Shown: positions 1-7,601 of the stretch, piece by piece
Numbering within the stretch: the stretch's first letter is position 1
Layout: each line of letters opens with the position of its first letter
DNA from: BS150m-G50 sp964517435
GTDB taxonomy: Bacteria; CAIWAD01; BS150m-G50
Assembly: GCA_964517435.1 (NCBI GenBank)
Contig: CAZFEC010000031.1
Span: 1-38,717, forward strand
Direction of reading: 5' to 3'
Length of the DNA stretch: 38,717 nt
Program-made: the position numbers and the translations under genes
The notes under the pieces: generated by a model
The model's input: the letters and a program-made list of their open reading frames with translations, nothing else
What the model was told of the DNA's origin: nothing
The model's database searches: none

Positions 1-88
1 ATAGCTATCTATTGTACTGGTAAGTAGTAATCAAACGACAGACGGTTCAATGTAGGGTATCGAAAATTAAAATCCATAAGGAGCAACA

Positions 89-1327
89 ATGGAACGCGTT
101 GCGCTTTTCATCGACGGTAACCACATTCACTCCGCCCAAAGATACCTGCGCTGGTCGATAGACTGGCTCAAGTTCAGACAGTACTTCGACGGGGAGTACG
201 AACTGATCGAGGCCAACTACTATCGCACCATGCGCAACCCCCACGCGCCGGAAGAGCGGAATTTCGGCAAATTCCTGGCCACCAACGGCTATCACCTGCG
301 CGAGAACGCGCTGGCGCGCGGTGTTGACAAGGTCACTGGCGAGCAGATTCAAAAGAACAACCTCGATGTCGACCTGGTGGTCGACGCGCTCACTTCCACC
401 GGCATGTGGGACATCGCCATCCTGGTCAGCGGCGCCGAGAGTTTCGTACCGCTGATCCGCGCGCTGCGGGACCAGAACAAGGTGATCCAGATCTACACCA
501 CCTCGCAGTACGCCTCCTCTGAGCTGCTCTCGGAGGCGGGCGACGACCTGGTGGAGCTGGATACCATCCGCGACATCGTCGAACGCACCGACCGGCCGCC
601 TAAACCACTGCCGCCGGAGCGCCCCGCCGGCCCCCGCGCCCGCACACCGATGGACCGTCCGGCTCCCCGCCGGCGCCGCCCGGTAACGACCGTAAGGCAG
701 GACCTGCCGCAGGTGGGCGACGAGCTGGAAGTCGGCATCATCCACGGCAAACCGTACGGCGTCTTCGTGCGCAATCCCTGGTCGATGAAGATGCTGCTGC
801 CGGTCAGCGAGCTGCCGGTCGATAAGTATGTCGCCGACATCGCCGAGTTGTTCACGCAGGAGGACAGCTTCCGGGTGCGTATTACCGACGTGGACACCTC
901 CAGAGGCGAACCGGAAGCCAAGGTCACCCTGGCCGACGAACGAATGCTGACACTGATCAAGGACCGCTTCTCCAAGCTGCAGAGCGCCCTGCCGGATCTC
1001 CCGGAGAAGGGAACCGCCTTCCAGCTGAGGGTCAGCCATGTGGAGAAATACGGCGCCTTCCTCGACAACGAGTGGGAGGCGAAAGTACTGCTGCATGTCA
1101 GCAACCTCGGGATCAACCGCTTCATCCGCGACTGCACTACGCTCTTCGAAGAGGGGGAGATGCTCAACATCGAGATTCTGGAGATCCGCAATCCCGCGGA
1201 ACGGATGTTGAGCGTGACCCTGCAGGATCCCGAGTTCGTTGAGAAGCTGAGTCAGCGGCTCGACCGGGCGGAGGGCACCGCGCCGCCGCGGGAGAATGCC
1301 GAGAAACCGCAGGAATCAACCGACTGA
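89..1327 (+). CDS. NYN (PIN-like nuclease) domain protein with two S1 RNA-binding domains
   Basis: The product has 412 residues. Residues 1-165 look like a NYN/LabA-type PIN fold: it opens ALFIDGNHIH (Asp9), has an acidic strand NLDVDLVVDAL at 91-101, then ILVSGAESF at 111-119. Residues 166-205 are a Pro/Arg-rich linker (PRRRRP). Two S1-type OB folds follow at about 209-283 and 307-380 (GKPYGVFV and EKYGAFLD are the typical second strands). The C-terminus is charged and disordered. NYN proteins are RNases or degenerate relatives, and S1 domains bind single-stranded RNA, so a role in RNA turnover or ribosome-linked RNA handling is likely. In most NYN proteins the third motif is SGDsDF; here it is SGAESF, so one or two acidic residues are missing and catalysis is doubtful. 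The start has a clear Shine-Dalgarno (AAGGAG, 5 nt before ATG). This is the only plus-strand gene in the window. Confidence 0.8.
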   Translation: MERVALFIDGNHIHSAQRYLRWSIDWLKFRQYFDGEYELIEANYYRTMRNPHAPEERNFGKFLATNGYHLRENALARGVDKVTGEQIQKNNLDVDLVVDALTSTGMWDIAILVSGAESFVPLIRALRDQNKVIQIYTTSQYASSELLSEAGDDLVELDTIRDIVERTDRPPKPLPPERPAGPRARTPMDRPAPRRRRPVTTVRQDLPQVGDELEVGIIHGKPYGVFVRNPWSMKMLLPVSELPVDKYVADIAELFTQEDSFRVRITDVDTSRGEPEAKVTLADERMLTLIKDRFSKLQSALPDLPEKGTAFQLRVSHVEKYGAFLDNEWEAKVLLHVSNLGINRFIRDCTTLFEEGEMLNIEILEIRNPAERMLSVTLQDPEFVEKLSQRLDRAEGTAPPRENAEKPQESTD

Positions 1328-1350
1328 CCCAGAAATTCAACAGAGATAAC

Positions 1351-1385
1351 AAAGCCCCGGGATCCTTAGGATTCCGGGGCTTTTT
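1351..1385 (+). terminator. Rho-independent terminator after the NYN-S1 gene
   Basis: A 15-bp stem (AAAGCCCCGG plus GATCC pairing with GGATT plus CCGGGGCTTT, one G-U pair) with a TTA loop is followed by a run of T. It lies 24 nt after the stop codon. Because the SGNH gene converges from the other side, the same hairpin may also act on the minus strand, although the T-run there is poorer. Confidence 0.9.
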
Positions 1386-1411
1386 CTCTCAGCGGTATCT
1401 GGTTATAGCTG

Positions 1412-1477
1412 TTAATTCGTGCTGATTGACGAACTAGTTCATACCGATTGACGAATTAATTCGTACTGAATAGCGTA
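1412..1477. repeat. Three tandem 22-bp units covering the 3' end of the SGNH gene
   Basis: Units lie at 1412-1433, 1434-1455 and 1456-1477. The first two share GATTGACGAA, and the first and third share TTAATTCGT. On the minus strand the unit at 1456-1477 contains the last codons and TAA stop of the SGNH hydrolase gene. The two further copies lie downstream and each keeps a stop-like end (TAG, TAA). It looks like tandem duplication of a gene end. Confidence 0.6.
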
Positions 1478-2778
1478 CGGATCGCTTCGCCGAAGCCAGG
1501 CTGCACCCGCAGCTCCTCCGGCGCAACCGGCGCAAAGGCCTCGTTGACATCCATGAATTCCGCCACGTCGATCGGTTCGATCGCCAGCTCCCAACCGGCG
1601 TTCATCGTCTCGATGAAGCGGTTGGCGATCAGCGCATAACCGATGTACCCGGGATGGATGCCGTCCAGCGAGAAGAGCCCGCCGGAGATGAATTCGCCCG
1701 TCAGGTGCGTACCGGAAACCACCACGCCGTAGGTGATCAGCTCGTTGAAGTAGGCATTGGTGTCGACCAGCAGAATCGGGATCTCGCGCCCCACATTCAG
1801 CGCGTCGACGGTCGCCTGGATAATGGTGTTGTACGCTATCGTCGTGGTTCGCACCAGATCTGCCTCGGTCGCGTCCAGCACCACCGCGTCGGAAAGCGGC
1901 GCTTCCATGGTGAAGCCCAACCCCGCTTCCAGCTCCTCCATAGCGGACAACAGCACAAGGTCCTGACCTTCCACCAACGCAACGGTATCACCCTGTACTA
2001 CCTCACCGTAGAGCTGCATACCATCGTAGGTGGTACCAAGGTAGGTGCAGTAGGCTATCTCCGTGACGTCGGGGATATTGGCGACGGCGACATAGTCGAC
2101 ATACCTGGCCAGCGAGTCGAGCGCCAGCCCGTAGAAGACGTCGAAAGTGGCTCCAAACGGACCCATCGGACTGGTACCACCGTAGACGGCATAACCGAGC
2201 ACATCATTGTTGCCCATCCAGAAAGTGGCCAGGTCCGGCTGCAGAGTGATCGCCTGCTGCAATTGAGTGCCGATACCGCGCAGAATAAACTCGAAGAAGG
2301 CGTTTTCTCCAGTCAGGGAGGTGGCCATATCCACGGTGGTGAGGCACTCCTGCAGCATGGCGCTGGGAACACCGAGGTTGCTGTAGGGGGCCGGGTAATC
2401 CAGGTTGCTCAAGAGCGGTGTTGGATCGAAGGTAACGGTATCGTATGGAATCGCCACCAGATCCGCACCTTCCGCGCCGAACACGAGTTCCATGCGGCCA
2501 TAGCCGGGCTCACTGCCGATGCCGGGATAGGCGATGTCGACATGACTCAGCGGATCGGAACCGAACTGGCCGGCGATCAAGTCGGGGAAGGCAGCGTTCT
2601 GTCCGTCGACAAACAGCGCGCCGGACTGGTAACCGGCGGTCAGCGAGTTACCCACCGCCACCAGGCTGCTGAAGGGGAAGATATTGTCGTATACCGGCCG
2701 GGTGGGCGCGCTATCATAAGTCACGCAACTGGTCAGCAATACGCCACCCAACAGCATTAAAGGAATCAGTTTTTTCAT
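1456..2778 (-). CDS. SGNH/GDSL-family hydrolase, lipoprotein
   Basis: The product has 440 residues. The N-terminus is a lipoprotein signal with lipobox LLTSC (Cys18), so the protein is membrane-anchored. SGNH blocks are visible: block I VAVGNSLTAGY (nucleophile Ser in GNSLTAG), block III WMGNNDVLG (GNND), and block V DGIHPGYIGY, carrying the catalytic Asp and His about 70 residues before the C-terminus. This marks an esterase/lipase-like enzyme acting on acyl or acetyl esters; the substrate is unknown. It follows the FadL gene by 9 nt and has its own AAGGAG site, so the two are probably co-transcribed. The pairing suggests release of fatty acids from an ester and uptake through FadL (inference). 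The 3' end is part of a 22-bp tandem repeat. Confidence 0.88.
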   Translation of the reverse strand: MKKLIPLMLLGGVLLTSCVTYDSAPTRPVYDNIFPFSSLVAVGNSLTAGYQSGALFVDGQNAAFPDLIAGQFGSDPLSHVDIAYPGIGSEPGYGRMELVFGAEGADLVAIPYDTVTFDPTPLLSNLDYPAPYSNLGVPSAMLQECLTTVDMATSLTGENAFFEFILRGIGTQLQQAITLQPDLATFWMGNNDVLGYAVYGGTSPMGPFGATFDVFYGLALDSLARYVDYVAVANIPDVTEIAYCTYLGTTYDGMQLYGEVVQGDTVALVEGQDLVLLSAMEELEAGLGFTMEAPLSDAVVLDATEADLVRTTTIAYNTIIQATVDALNVGREIPILLVDTNAYFNELITYGVVVSGTHLTGEFISGGLFSLDGIHPGYIGYALIANRFIETMNAGWELAIEPIDVAEFMDVNEAFAPVAPEELRVQPGFGEAIRTLFSTN

Positions 2779-2787
2779 GATAGCTCC

Positions 2788-4026
2788 TTAGAAGTTGTAG
2801 GCGTAACTGACGCCGAAAGCCTGCGCGCCGCTCTGGTAGAAGCCGGGGAACGGCTCGTATTCGGAAATACGGTCGGCGATGCGGATATGCAGGTAGTAAA
2901 AATGCAACTGCATGTTGGGAGTCAGCTTGTAGCCCAGGCCGAAGGTGTAGCCGTTGCGGTCCGCGTCCGGCAGAGAGGGCTCCAGATAGTCCGCCTGGAT
3001 TGGAGTCTGATCGTAGTAGAAGCCGCCCCTGAGCGCAAGCTGCTCGTTGACCTCGTACTCCACACCGAAACGGTAGTTCCAGACCGACTGATAGTCCTTT
3101 TCCAGCACCGCATCGGTGATGTCTTCGGTCTCCTCGACGAAATCTATGATCAGCTCATCATACACCACCCAGTCGGTGTAGTTGATGTCTGCTTCCACGG
3201 TCAGCCATTCCATTGGCTTGAAGGCCAGGGCGACGGAAGTCTGGGCCGGCAGTTCGATGTTGGCGGTGACATCCATTTCCGGGAATGTGGTTGCCAGATA
3301 GGCGTCCCAGGTGGGATCGTCAGGGGTGGGATAGCTGAAGGTTGCTGTTCCCTCCTGCCCCTCCAGCGTAATGCCGGAACGGTAGCTGATACCCACCGAG
3401 ACTTGCGGAACCGGTTTAAGCATCACCGCGGCGTTCCAACCCTGACCGGTCGCGGTCCCCTCGATCTCCAGGTCCACTTCGGTCAGAGTCGTATAACTGT
3501 CCTTGGAGAGCCGCATCGTACCGTAGATGTAGTTGTAGCCGGCGGCCAGCGCGATGGTGCTGTAGGGACGCCAAGCCAGGTTGGGATTGAAGTCAAAGGT
3601 CATCAGGTTGATCTCTTCGGAGAAGTGACGCCCCAGCCAATTCTCTTCCCAGAGCGTTCCCAGCCCGAAGGGGGTGAAAACTCCTAACCCGAACGCCAGC
3701 GGCAGGTCCTTAGGACGGTAGTTCGCATAGAAAGTGCTGGGAAAGAAGGTCTGCTGCTCCATGTCCGTAGTCCCCCAACTGGGGACATTGGTCGGGCCGG
3801 TGAAGGAGGCGGTCGGCATGATGGCGCAGGTGCCCAACTGGATTTCATTGCCGATGAAAGCCAAACCCGCCGGGTTGTAGAAGTTGGCGCTGGCGTCAGC
3901 CGCCGTGGCTGTGAAAGCTCCCGCCCGGCCAAGAGCCCAGGCCCCTTGTTCCGCCAGCGCGAAACCGGCGGCCAGAGCCTGGCAGTGCAACACAGCCAGC
4001 ATGAGAATCGTCAATATTCTTTTCAT
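2788..4026 (-). CDS. FadL/OmpP1/TodX-family outer-membrane transporter
   Basis: The product has 412 residues with a cleavable signal peptide (hydrophobic 3-19, cleavage near ALAAGFALAEQ). The mature start AGFALAEQGAWALGRAGAF, then ASANFYNPAGLAF, is the FadL hatch region with the conserved NPA motif. The rest alternates short polar and aromatic strands like a beta-barrel and ends on an aromatic residue (SYAYNF). FadL proteins carry long-chain fatty acids or other hydrophobic compounds across the outer membrane by lateral diffusion. The start has GGAGG 5 nt upstream. It is the first gene of a pair with the SGNH hydrolase, and two direct repeats lie just upstream as possible regulator sites. Confidence 0.9.
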   Translation of the reverse strand: MKRILTILMLAVLHCQALAAGFALAEQGAWALGRAGAFTATAADASANFYNPAGLAFIGNEIQLGTCAIMPTASFTGPTNVPSWGTTDMEQQTFFPSTFYANYRPKDLPLAFGLGVFTPFGLGTLWEENWLGRHFSEEINLMTFDFNPNLAWRPYSTIALAAGYNYIYGTMRLSKDSYTTLTEVDLEIEGTATGQGWNAAVMLKPVPQVSVGISYRSGITLEGQEGTATFSYPTPDDPTWDAYLATTFPEMDVTANIELPAQTSVALAFKPMEWLTVEADINYTDWVVYDELIIDFVEETEDITDAVLEKDYQSVWNYRFGVEYEVNEQLALRGGFYYDQTPIQADYLEPSLPDADRNGYTFGLGYKLTPNMQLHFYYLHIRIADRISEYEPFPGFYQSGAQAFGVSYAYNF

Positions 4027-4058
4027 AATTCCTCCGTCTGTGAATCACCACTATTCGA

Positions 4059-4093
4059 GTCGTTTCTATTGCGAAATACGTCGTTTCTATTGC
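4059..4093 (-). promoter_or_regulatory. Paired 14-bp direct repeats upstream of fadL-like gene
   Basis: GTCGTTTCTATTGC occurs identically at 4059-4072 and 4080-4093, a period of 21 bp (two helical turns), 33-67 nt upstream of the FadL start. In-phase direct repeats next to a start codon are typical of a dimeric activator or repressor site. The 165-bp gap holding them (4027-4191) shows no gene and no clear terminator for the DUF3467 gene on its right. Confidence 0.45.
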
Positions 4094-4191
4094 CAGATAT
4101 GTAGATAACCGGTTGTCCTTTCCCGGCAGGAACCCTTCCCAGCCTGCTGCAATGTAGGTTTATTCGCAAACGCAGGAAAGTAAAATAGCGA

Positions 4192-4599
4192 TTATCGCAC
4201 CCGGCCGCTGCAAGACTCCGGCTTGGCCGGCTGCTCCGGCTTTTCCTCCGGCTGCTCGCCTCCCTCCGGTGTCCGGTATTCGGGATAACCGGGAGTCTTG
4301 AAACCGAAATAGCGTTCCTGCTGTTCGGCGCCCGGCAGCTTGATCTCGCCGAACTGCGATTCATACTTGCGAATATTGTCCTCCAGCGTGCGCAGCATCG
4401 CCTTGGCATGCACCGGCGTCATGATGATCCGGTTCTGGATCTGCGTGCGGGGGGTGCCGGGCAGAATGCGAGCGAAATCGAAGATCAGCTCAGCGCTGGA
4501 ATGGTGGATGAAGACGACGTTGGCGTATTCACCCTGGGCGACCTTCTCGTCGATGTTCAGGTTGATCGATTGCGGTGTGGCCATGCGGGGGTTCATCAT
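4192..4599 (-). CDS. DUF3467 family protein
   Basis: The product has 135 residues. The core at about 10-90 (LNIDEKVAQGEYANVVFIHH, then ELIFDFARILPGTP, then VHAKAMLRTLEDNIRKYE) matches the DUF3467 family, small cytoplasmic proteins of unknown function. The C-terminal 40 residues are a low-complexity Glu/Pro/Lys tail (GGEQPEEKPEQPAKPE). The start is uncertain between two adjacent ATGs (4599 or 4596); a GAGG site lies 5 or 8 nt upstream. The gene begins 8 nt after the CNNM stop and is probably the last gene of the fab-rnc transcript. Confidence 0.85.
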   Translation of the reverse strand: MMNPRMATPQSINLNIDEKVAQGEYANVVFIHHSSAELIFDFARILPGTPRTQIQNRIIMTPVHAKAMLRTLEDNIRKYESQFGEIKLPGAEQQERYFGFKTPGYPEYRTPEGGEQPEEKPEQPAKPESCSGRVR

Positions 4600-4607
4600 C
4601 GGTACCT

Positions 4608-5867
4608 CTATGTTTGTTGATCATTGTGATTGTCATCCTCAGGGTCGGGAACGGTCGACGGCGGATTCTCCAGGATCACGGTTCCCAGCCGGCGCTTGGT
4701 AGCGCGCACCACTGTAAACCGCCAGTCGTCGATCGCCACTTTCTCGCGGACGGCCGGAATGCCGCCGTGCCGGTCGATGATCCAGCCTCCTACCGTCTCC
4801 CAGGCTCCCTCCGGCTCCGGTTGTTCCAGTGCGGTGAAGAAATCCTCCAGCTCCATCCGGGTGTTAACCAGCCAGCGGCCGCTGCTCAGGGGACGGATCC
4901 AGACCACTTCCGGATCGTGCTCGTCGCTGATCTCGCCGAACAGCTCCTCCGCCAGGTCCTCATGCGTGATCAGTCCGGCGGTACCTCCGTACTCATCGAG
5001 GATGATCGCCAGGCTGAGATGCTGCTCGTCGAACGCTTTCAGCAACGCCTGGGTGGAAACGGTCTCCGGGAAGAAGCGCACCGGCCGCACGATTTCCTTC
5101 AGCGTCGCGGGGCGTTTGAAGAAATCGCGCGCCACGACATAGCCGGTGATGTGATCCACATCCTCCTGGAAGACCGGGAACTTCGAGAAGCCCGATTCCT
5201 GCACGACCGGGATCGCCTCGGCCAGGGTCATGTTCTCCGCCAGGGCGATGAGGTCAACCCGCGGTGTCAGCACCTCCCGGGCGGTGTGCTCGCTCAGAGC
5301 CACCACATTGCGGATGTACTCGACCGCCTCCTCGTCCAGCAGCTTCTCGTCGAACTGGAAGTGGAACATCGCCTTGAAGGCGTTGCGGTAGTAGGTCGCC
5401 ATCTCCACCCGGCCGCTCCCCTCCACCAGGTGTGCCAGCAACACCGAGACCGCGCGGGCCAACAACACCACCGGCAGGAAGAGCAGGAAGAAAAGGCCGA
5501 CCGGCAGCGAAGCGCCGGGGAAGAGATAATTGTGATACTGCTGGAAGATCACCTTGGGCAGAATCTCGCTGAAGAGGATGATCAGCAGCGAGACGGCGAT
5601 GTAGATTTCCACCTCACTGTAACCGAAACCGACGAAGTGGTAGACCGCCAGGGTGGTGAAGGTGGTGATGGCGATGCTGTTGCCCACCAGGGTGGTGGAA
5701 AGGAAGTTCTCCGGGTTGACGACGAACCAGCGGGTAAGGCGGCCGCCGATCCGGTCGTTCTTGACCCAGACATCCACCAGCATCCGGTTGAGGCTGGTGA
5801 ACCCGATCTCCGAACCGGCGAAGAGGAAGGACATCGCGAAGGTGATGACCAGCAGCAGCGCTATCAT
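4608..5867 (-). CDS. CNNM/CorC (HlyC-type) membrane protein with CBS pair
   Basis: The product has 419 residues. Residues 1-180 form a CNNM (DUF21) membrane domain with about four hydrophobic segments, starting MIALLLVITFAMSFLFAGSE and including the family signature SEIGFTSLNRM and LSTTLVGNSIA. A CBS pair follows at about 200-320 (EVLTPRVDLIAL is the usual TPRxD entry), then a CorC_HlyC transporter-associated domain at about 335-410 (WLVNTRMELEDF, GGWIIDRHGGIP). The last 20 residues are acidic. Family members are linked to Mg2+ efflux or homeostasis and older annotations call them hemolysins. The start codon overlaps the stop of the upstream IMPACT-family gene by 4 nt (ATGA), so translation is coupled. 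Confidence 0.9.
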   Translation of the reverse strand: MIALLLVITFAMSFLFAGSEIGFTSLNRMLVDVWVKNDRIGGRLTRWFVVNPENFLSTTLVGNSIAITTFTTLAVYHFVGFGYSEVEIYIAVSLLIILFSEILPKVIFQQYHNYLFPGASLPVGLFFLLFLPVVLLARAVSVLLAHLVEGSGRVEMATYYRNAFKAMFHFQFDEKLLDEEAVEYIRNVVALSEHTAREVLTPRVDLIALAENMTLAEAIPVVQESGFSKFPVFQEDVDHITGYVVARDFFKRPATLKEIVRPVRFFPETVSTQALLKAFDEQHLSLAIILDEYGGTAGLITHEDLAEELFGEISDEHDPEVVWIRPLSSGRWLVNTRMELEDFFTALEQPEPEGAWETVGGWIIDRHGGIPAVREKVAIDDWRFTVVRATKRRLGTVILENPPSTVPDPEDDNHNDQQT

Positions 5868-6490
5868 GATGCCGCCTCGGCGGGAAACCGCACCTGTCCC
5901 TGCAGTGCGTCGATCAACTCCGCCCGCAACTGCGGCAGCCGGCTGCGGCGCACCTGCAGACTGAGGCGGGCTTCTTTACCCGCGTTCTGTTCCGCCACCC
6001 GGGCCTCGAATCGGTTCACCAGGCGGTATACCGCCGCCTGCCGGCTCCATTCGAACTGGATCACCAGTTCCGCCAGGAGGAGGTTTTCCACGGGAGTTGT
6101 TTCCTGCAGGAGGAGACGCGACGCGTCGGCGTAAGCACGGGATAAACCGCCGGTACCCAGCTTGATGCCGCCGAAATAGCGGGTGACGACGATGAGGCTC
6201 TGCTGCAAATCATTTCCCCGCAAGACCTGGAGGATCGGCATCCCAGCGGTGCCCGCGGGTTCACCGTCGTCGTTGTATTGCTCTTCACCGCTGGCGAAGC
6301 GGGCCGCCCAGCAGTGGTGGTTGGCCTTGTGCTCGCGCCGGGCCAACCCTTCCACCCGCCGGCGGGCTTCCGTCTCATCCGCCACCGGCAGACCGCGGGC
6401 GATAAACCGGGAGCGCTTCACCTTCAGCTCCACCGGTCCGCTTTCCGGAAGTGAATAGTAAATATCGGAGGCTGAGTCGGAATCGTCCAT
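5864..6490 (-). CDS. yigZ: YigZ/IMPACT family protein (UPF0029)
   Basis: The product has 208 residues. The N-terminal IMPACT domain is clear: VKRSRFIARG, HHCWAARF, DDGEPAGTAGMPIL and the signature VVTRYFGGIKLGTGGLSRAY. A second alpha/beta domain fills about 135-200. The eukaryotic homologue IMPACT regulates GCN2; the role of bacterial YigZ proteins is unsettled, with translation-related suggestions. The gene starts 18 nt after the rnc stop with no strong Shine-Dalgarno and overlaps the next gene by 4 nt, so it belongs to the fab-rnc transcript. Confidence 0.9.
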   Translation of the reverse strand: MDDSDSASDIYYSLPESGPVELKVKRSRFIARGLPVADETEARRRVEGLARREHKANHHCWAARFASGEEQYNDDGEPAGTAGMPILQVLRGNDLQQSLIVVTRYFGGIKLGTGGLSRAYADASRLLLQETTPVENLLLAELVIQFEWSRQAAVYRLVNRFEARVAEQNAGKEARLSLQVRRSRLPQLRAELIDALQGQVRFPAEAAS

Positions 6491-6508
6491 GCTGTGAGAA
6501 GTCCCCGC

Positions 6509-7601
6509 CTACTTCCGTTTGAGGCGGCGCAGGAGATCGTCGGACCCATCGGTCAGGCGCTGCAGGGCCTTGGCGGCGGCCTGCTGTTGCGCGCCCTTTT
6601 TGGAGTTACCTTCACCGCGTGCCAGGGGGATGTTCTGCAAATGCACCTCGATCTGGAACACCCGCTTGTGATCGGGACCCTTTTCGATGATGGTTTTGTA
6701 TTCAGGCATCCCGAGACGCCGGCCCTGGGCGAATTCCAGCAGGGCGGACTTGTGGTTGCGGTTGCGCTGGTCGAGCTTCTGCACGTCGACATTGGCCAGC
6801 ACATGCCGCTCGATGAAACCGCGCGCGGCCGTCAGCCCGCCGTCCAGGTAGATAGCGCCGATCAACGCTTCGTAGGCATCTTCCAGGATCGAATCCCGTT
6901 TGCGCCCTCCCATCTTCTCCTCGGCATTGCTCATGAAGATGAGCCGGCCCAGGCCGATCTCGACGGCACGCTTCATCAGGAAATTACCATTGACGATCAG
7001 CGACTTGAAGCGGGTCAACTCCCCTTCCCGCTTATTGGGAAAGGTGCGGTACATGTGCTCCGAAACGACCAGGTTCAGAACCGAATCGCCCAGAAATTCC
7101 ATCCGCTCATTGGTTTCGCGATCGTGACGGGTGCCGCTCCGGCTCTCCCGGCGGCGGCCGGTTTGCTCTTGCTCACCGCGCTGCCGTCCGGAACGGGGAC
7201 GGCGATCCTCGCGCGACTTGCGATCCTCGCGCGATTTGCGATCATCGCCCGATTGGCGACCCTCGCGCGGTTGGCGACCCTCGCGCGGTTGGCGACCCTC
7301 GCGCNNNNNNNNNNNNNNNNNNNNNNNNNNNNNNNNNNNNNNNNNNNNNNNNNNNNNNNNNNNNNNNNNNNNNNNNNNNNNNNNNNNNNNNNNNNNNNNN
7401 NNNNTCGCGCGGTTGGCGACCCTCGCGCCCGCCCTGCCAGGAGCGGTGCTTGAGGGCGCGTTGTAATAGGCTCTCGTCACGAAATTTATACTTGATATCG
7501 CGTTGGAAGGTGCGGAGTTGCCTTTGGGTATCCGAGGATACAGCCTCCGCTTTTTTCTGCTTGGCCGACTCGCCGAAGAGCCCTTGCAGCAGTTTCTTCA
7601 T
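6509..7601 (-). CDS. rnc: Ribonuclease III with an Arg-rich hexapeptide-repeat insertion (spans assembly gap)
   Basis: This is RNase III, which processes double-stranded RNA. The N-terminal part starts at ATG 7601, overlapping the fabF stop (ATGA), and reaches LLQRALKHRSW. The signature NERMEFLGDSVLN appears only about 75 visible residues plus the gap later. The second catalytic cluster DAYEALIGAIYLDGG and a full dsRNA-binding domain (HKSALLEFAQG to NSKKGAQQQAAAKAL) complete the protein. Between HRS and NERMEF lies an insert of hexads such as REGRQP, REGRQS and REDRKS, coded by an 18-bp tandem repeat and broken by 100 N. The two halves are in different frames at the placeholder gap length, but repeat phase predicts a true gap of 12+18k bases, which restores one frame. 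The gene is therefore probably intact. In most RNase III proteins the corresponding loop has only about 5-12 residues. Confidence 0.85.
7195..7428. repeat. 18-bp tandem repeat inside rnc
   Basis: The unit TCGCGCGGTTGGCGACCC is exact at 7263-7280, 7281-7298 and 7405-7422, with a partial copy at 7299-7304. Diverged units with the same period continue leftward to about 7200 (GATCCTCGCGCGACTTGC-type). Each unit codes for one hexapeptide on the minus strand. The repeat caused the assembly gap at 7305-7404, so copy number is unknown. Confidence 0.9.
7305..7404. other. Assembly gap (100 N placeholder)
   Basis: Exactly 100 N. The flanking 18-bp repeat stops 6 bases into a unit on the left and restarts at unit base 1 on the right. 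An in-phase gap must therefore be 12, 30, 48, 66, 84, 102... bases, always a multiple of 3. Confidence 0.95.

Noticed and set aside
7195..7428. Short regularly spaced repeats as a CRISPR array
   Set aside because: The 18-bp units are directly adjacent with no spacers and code for a hexapeptide in frame inside rnc.
7242..7480. Frameshift or split rnc gene
   Set aside because: The frame change comes only from the 100-N placeholder. The phase of the 18-bp repeat requires a gap divisible by 3, which joins the two halves in frame.
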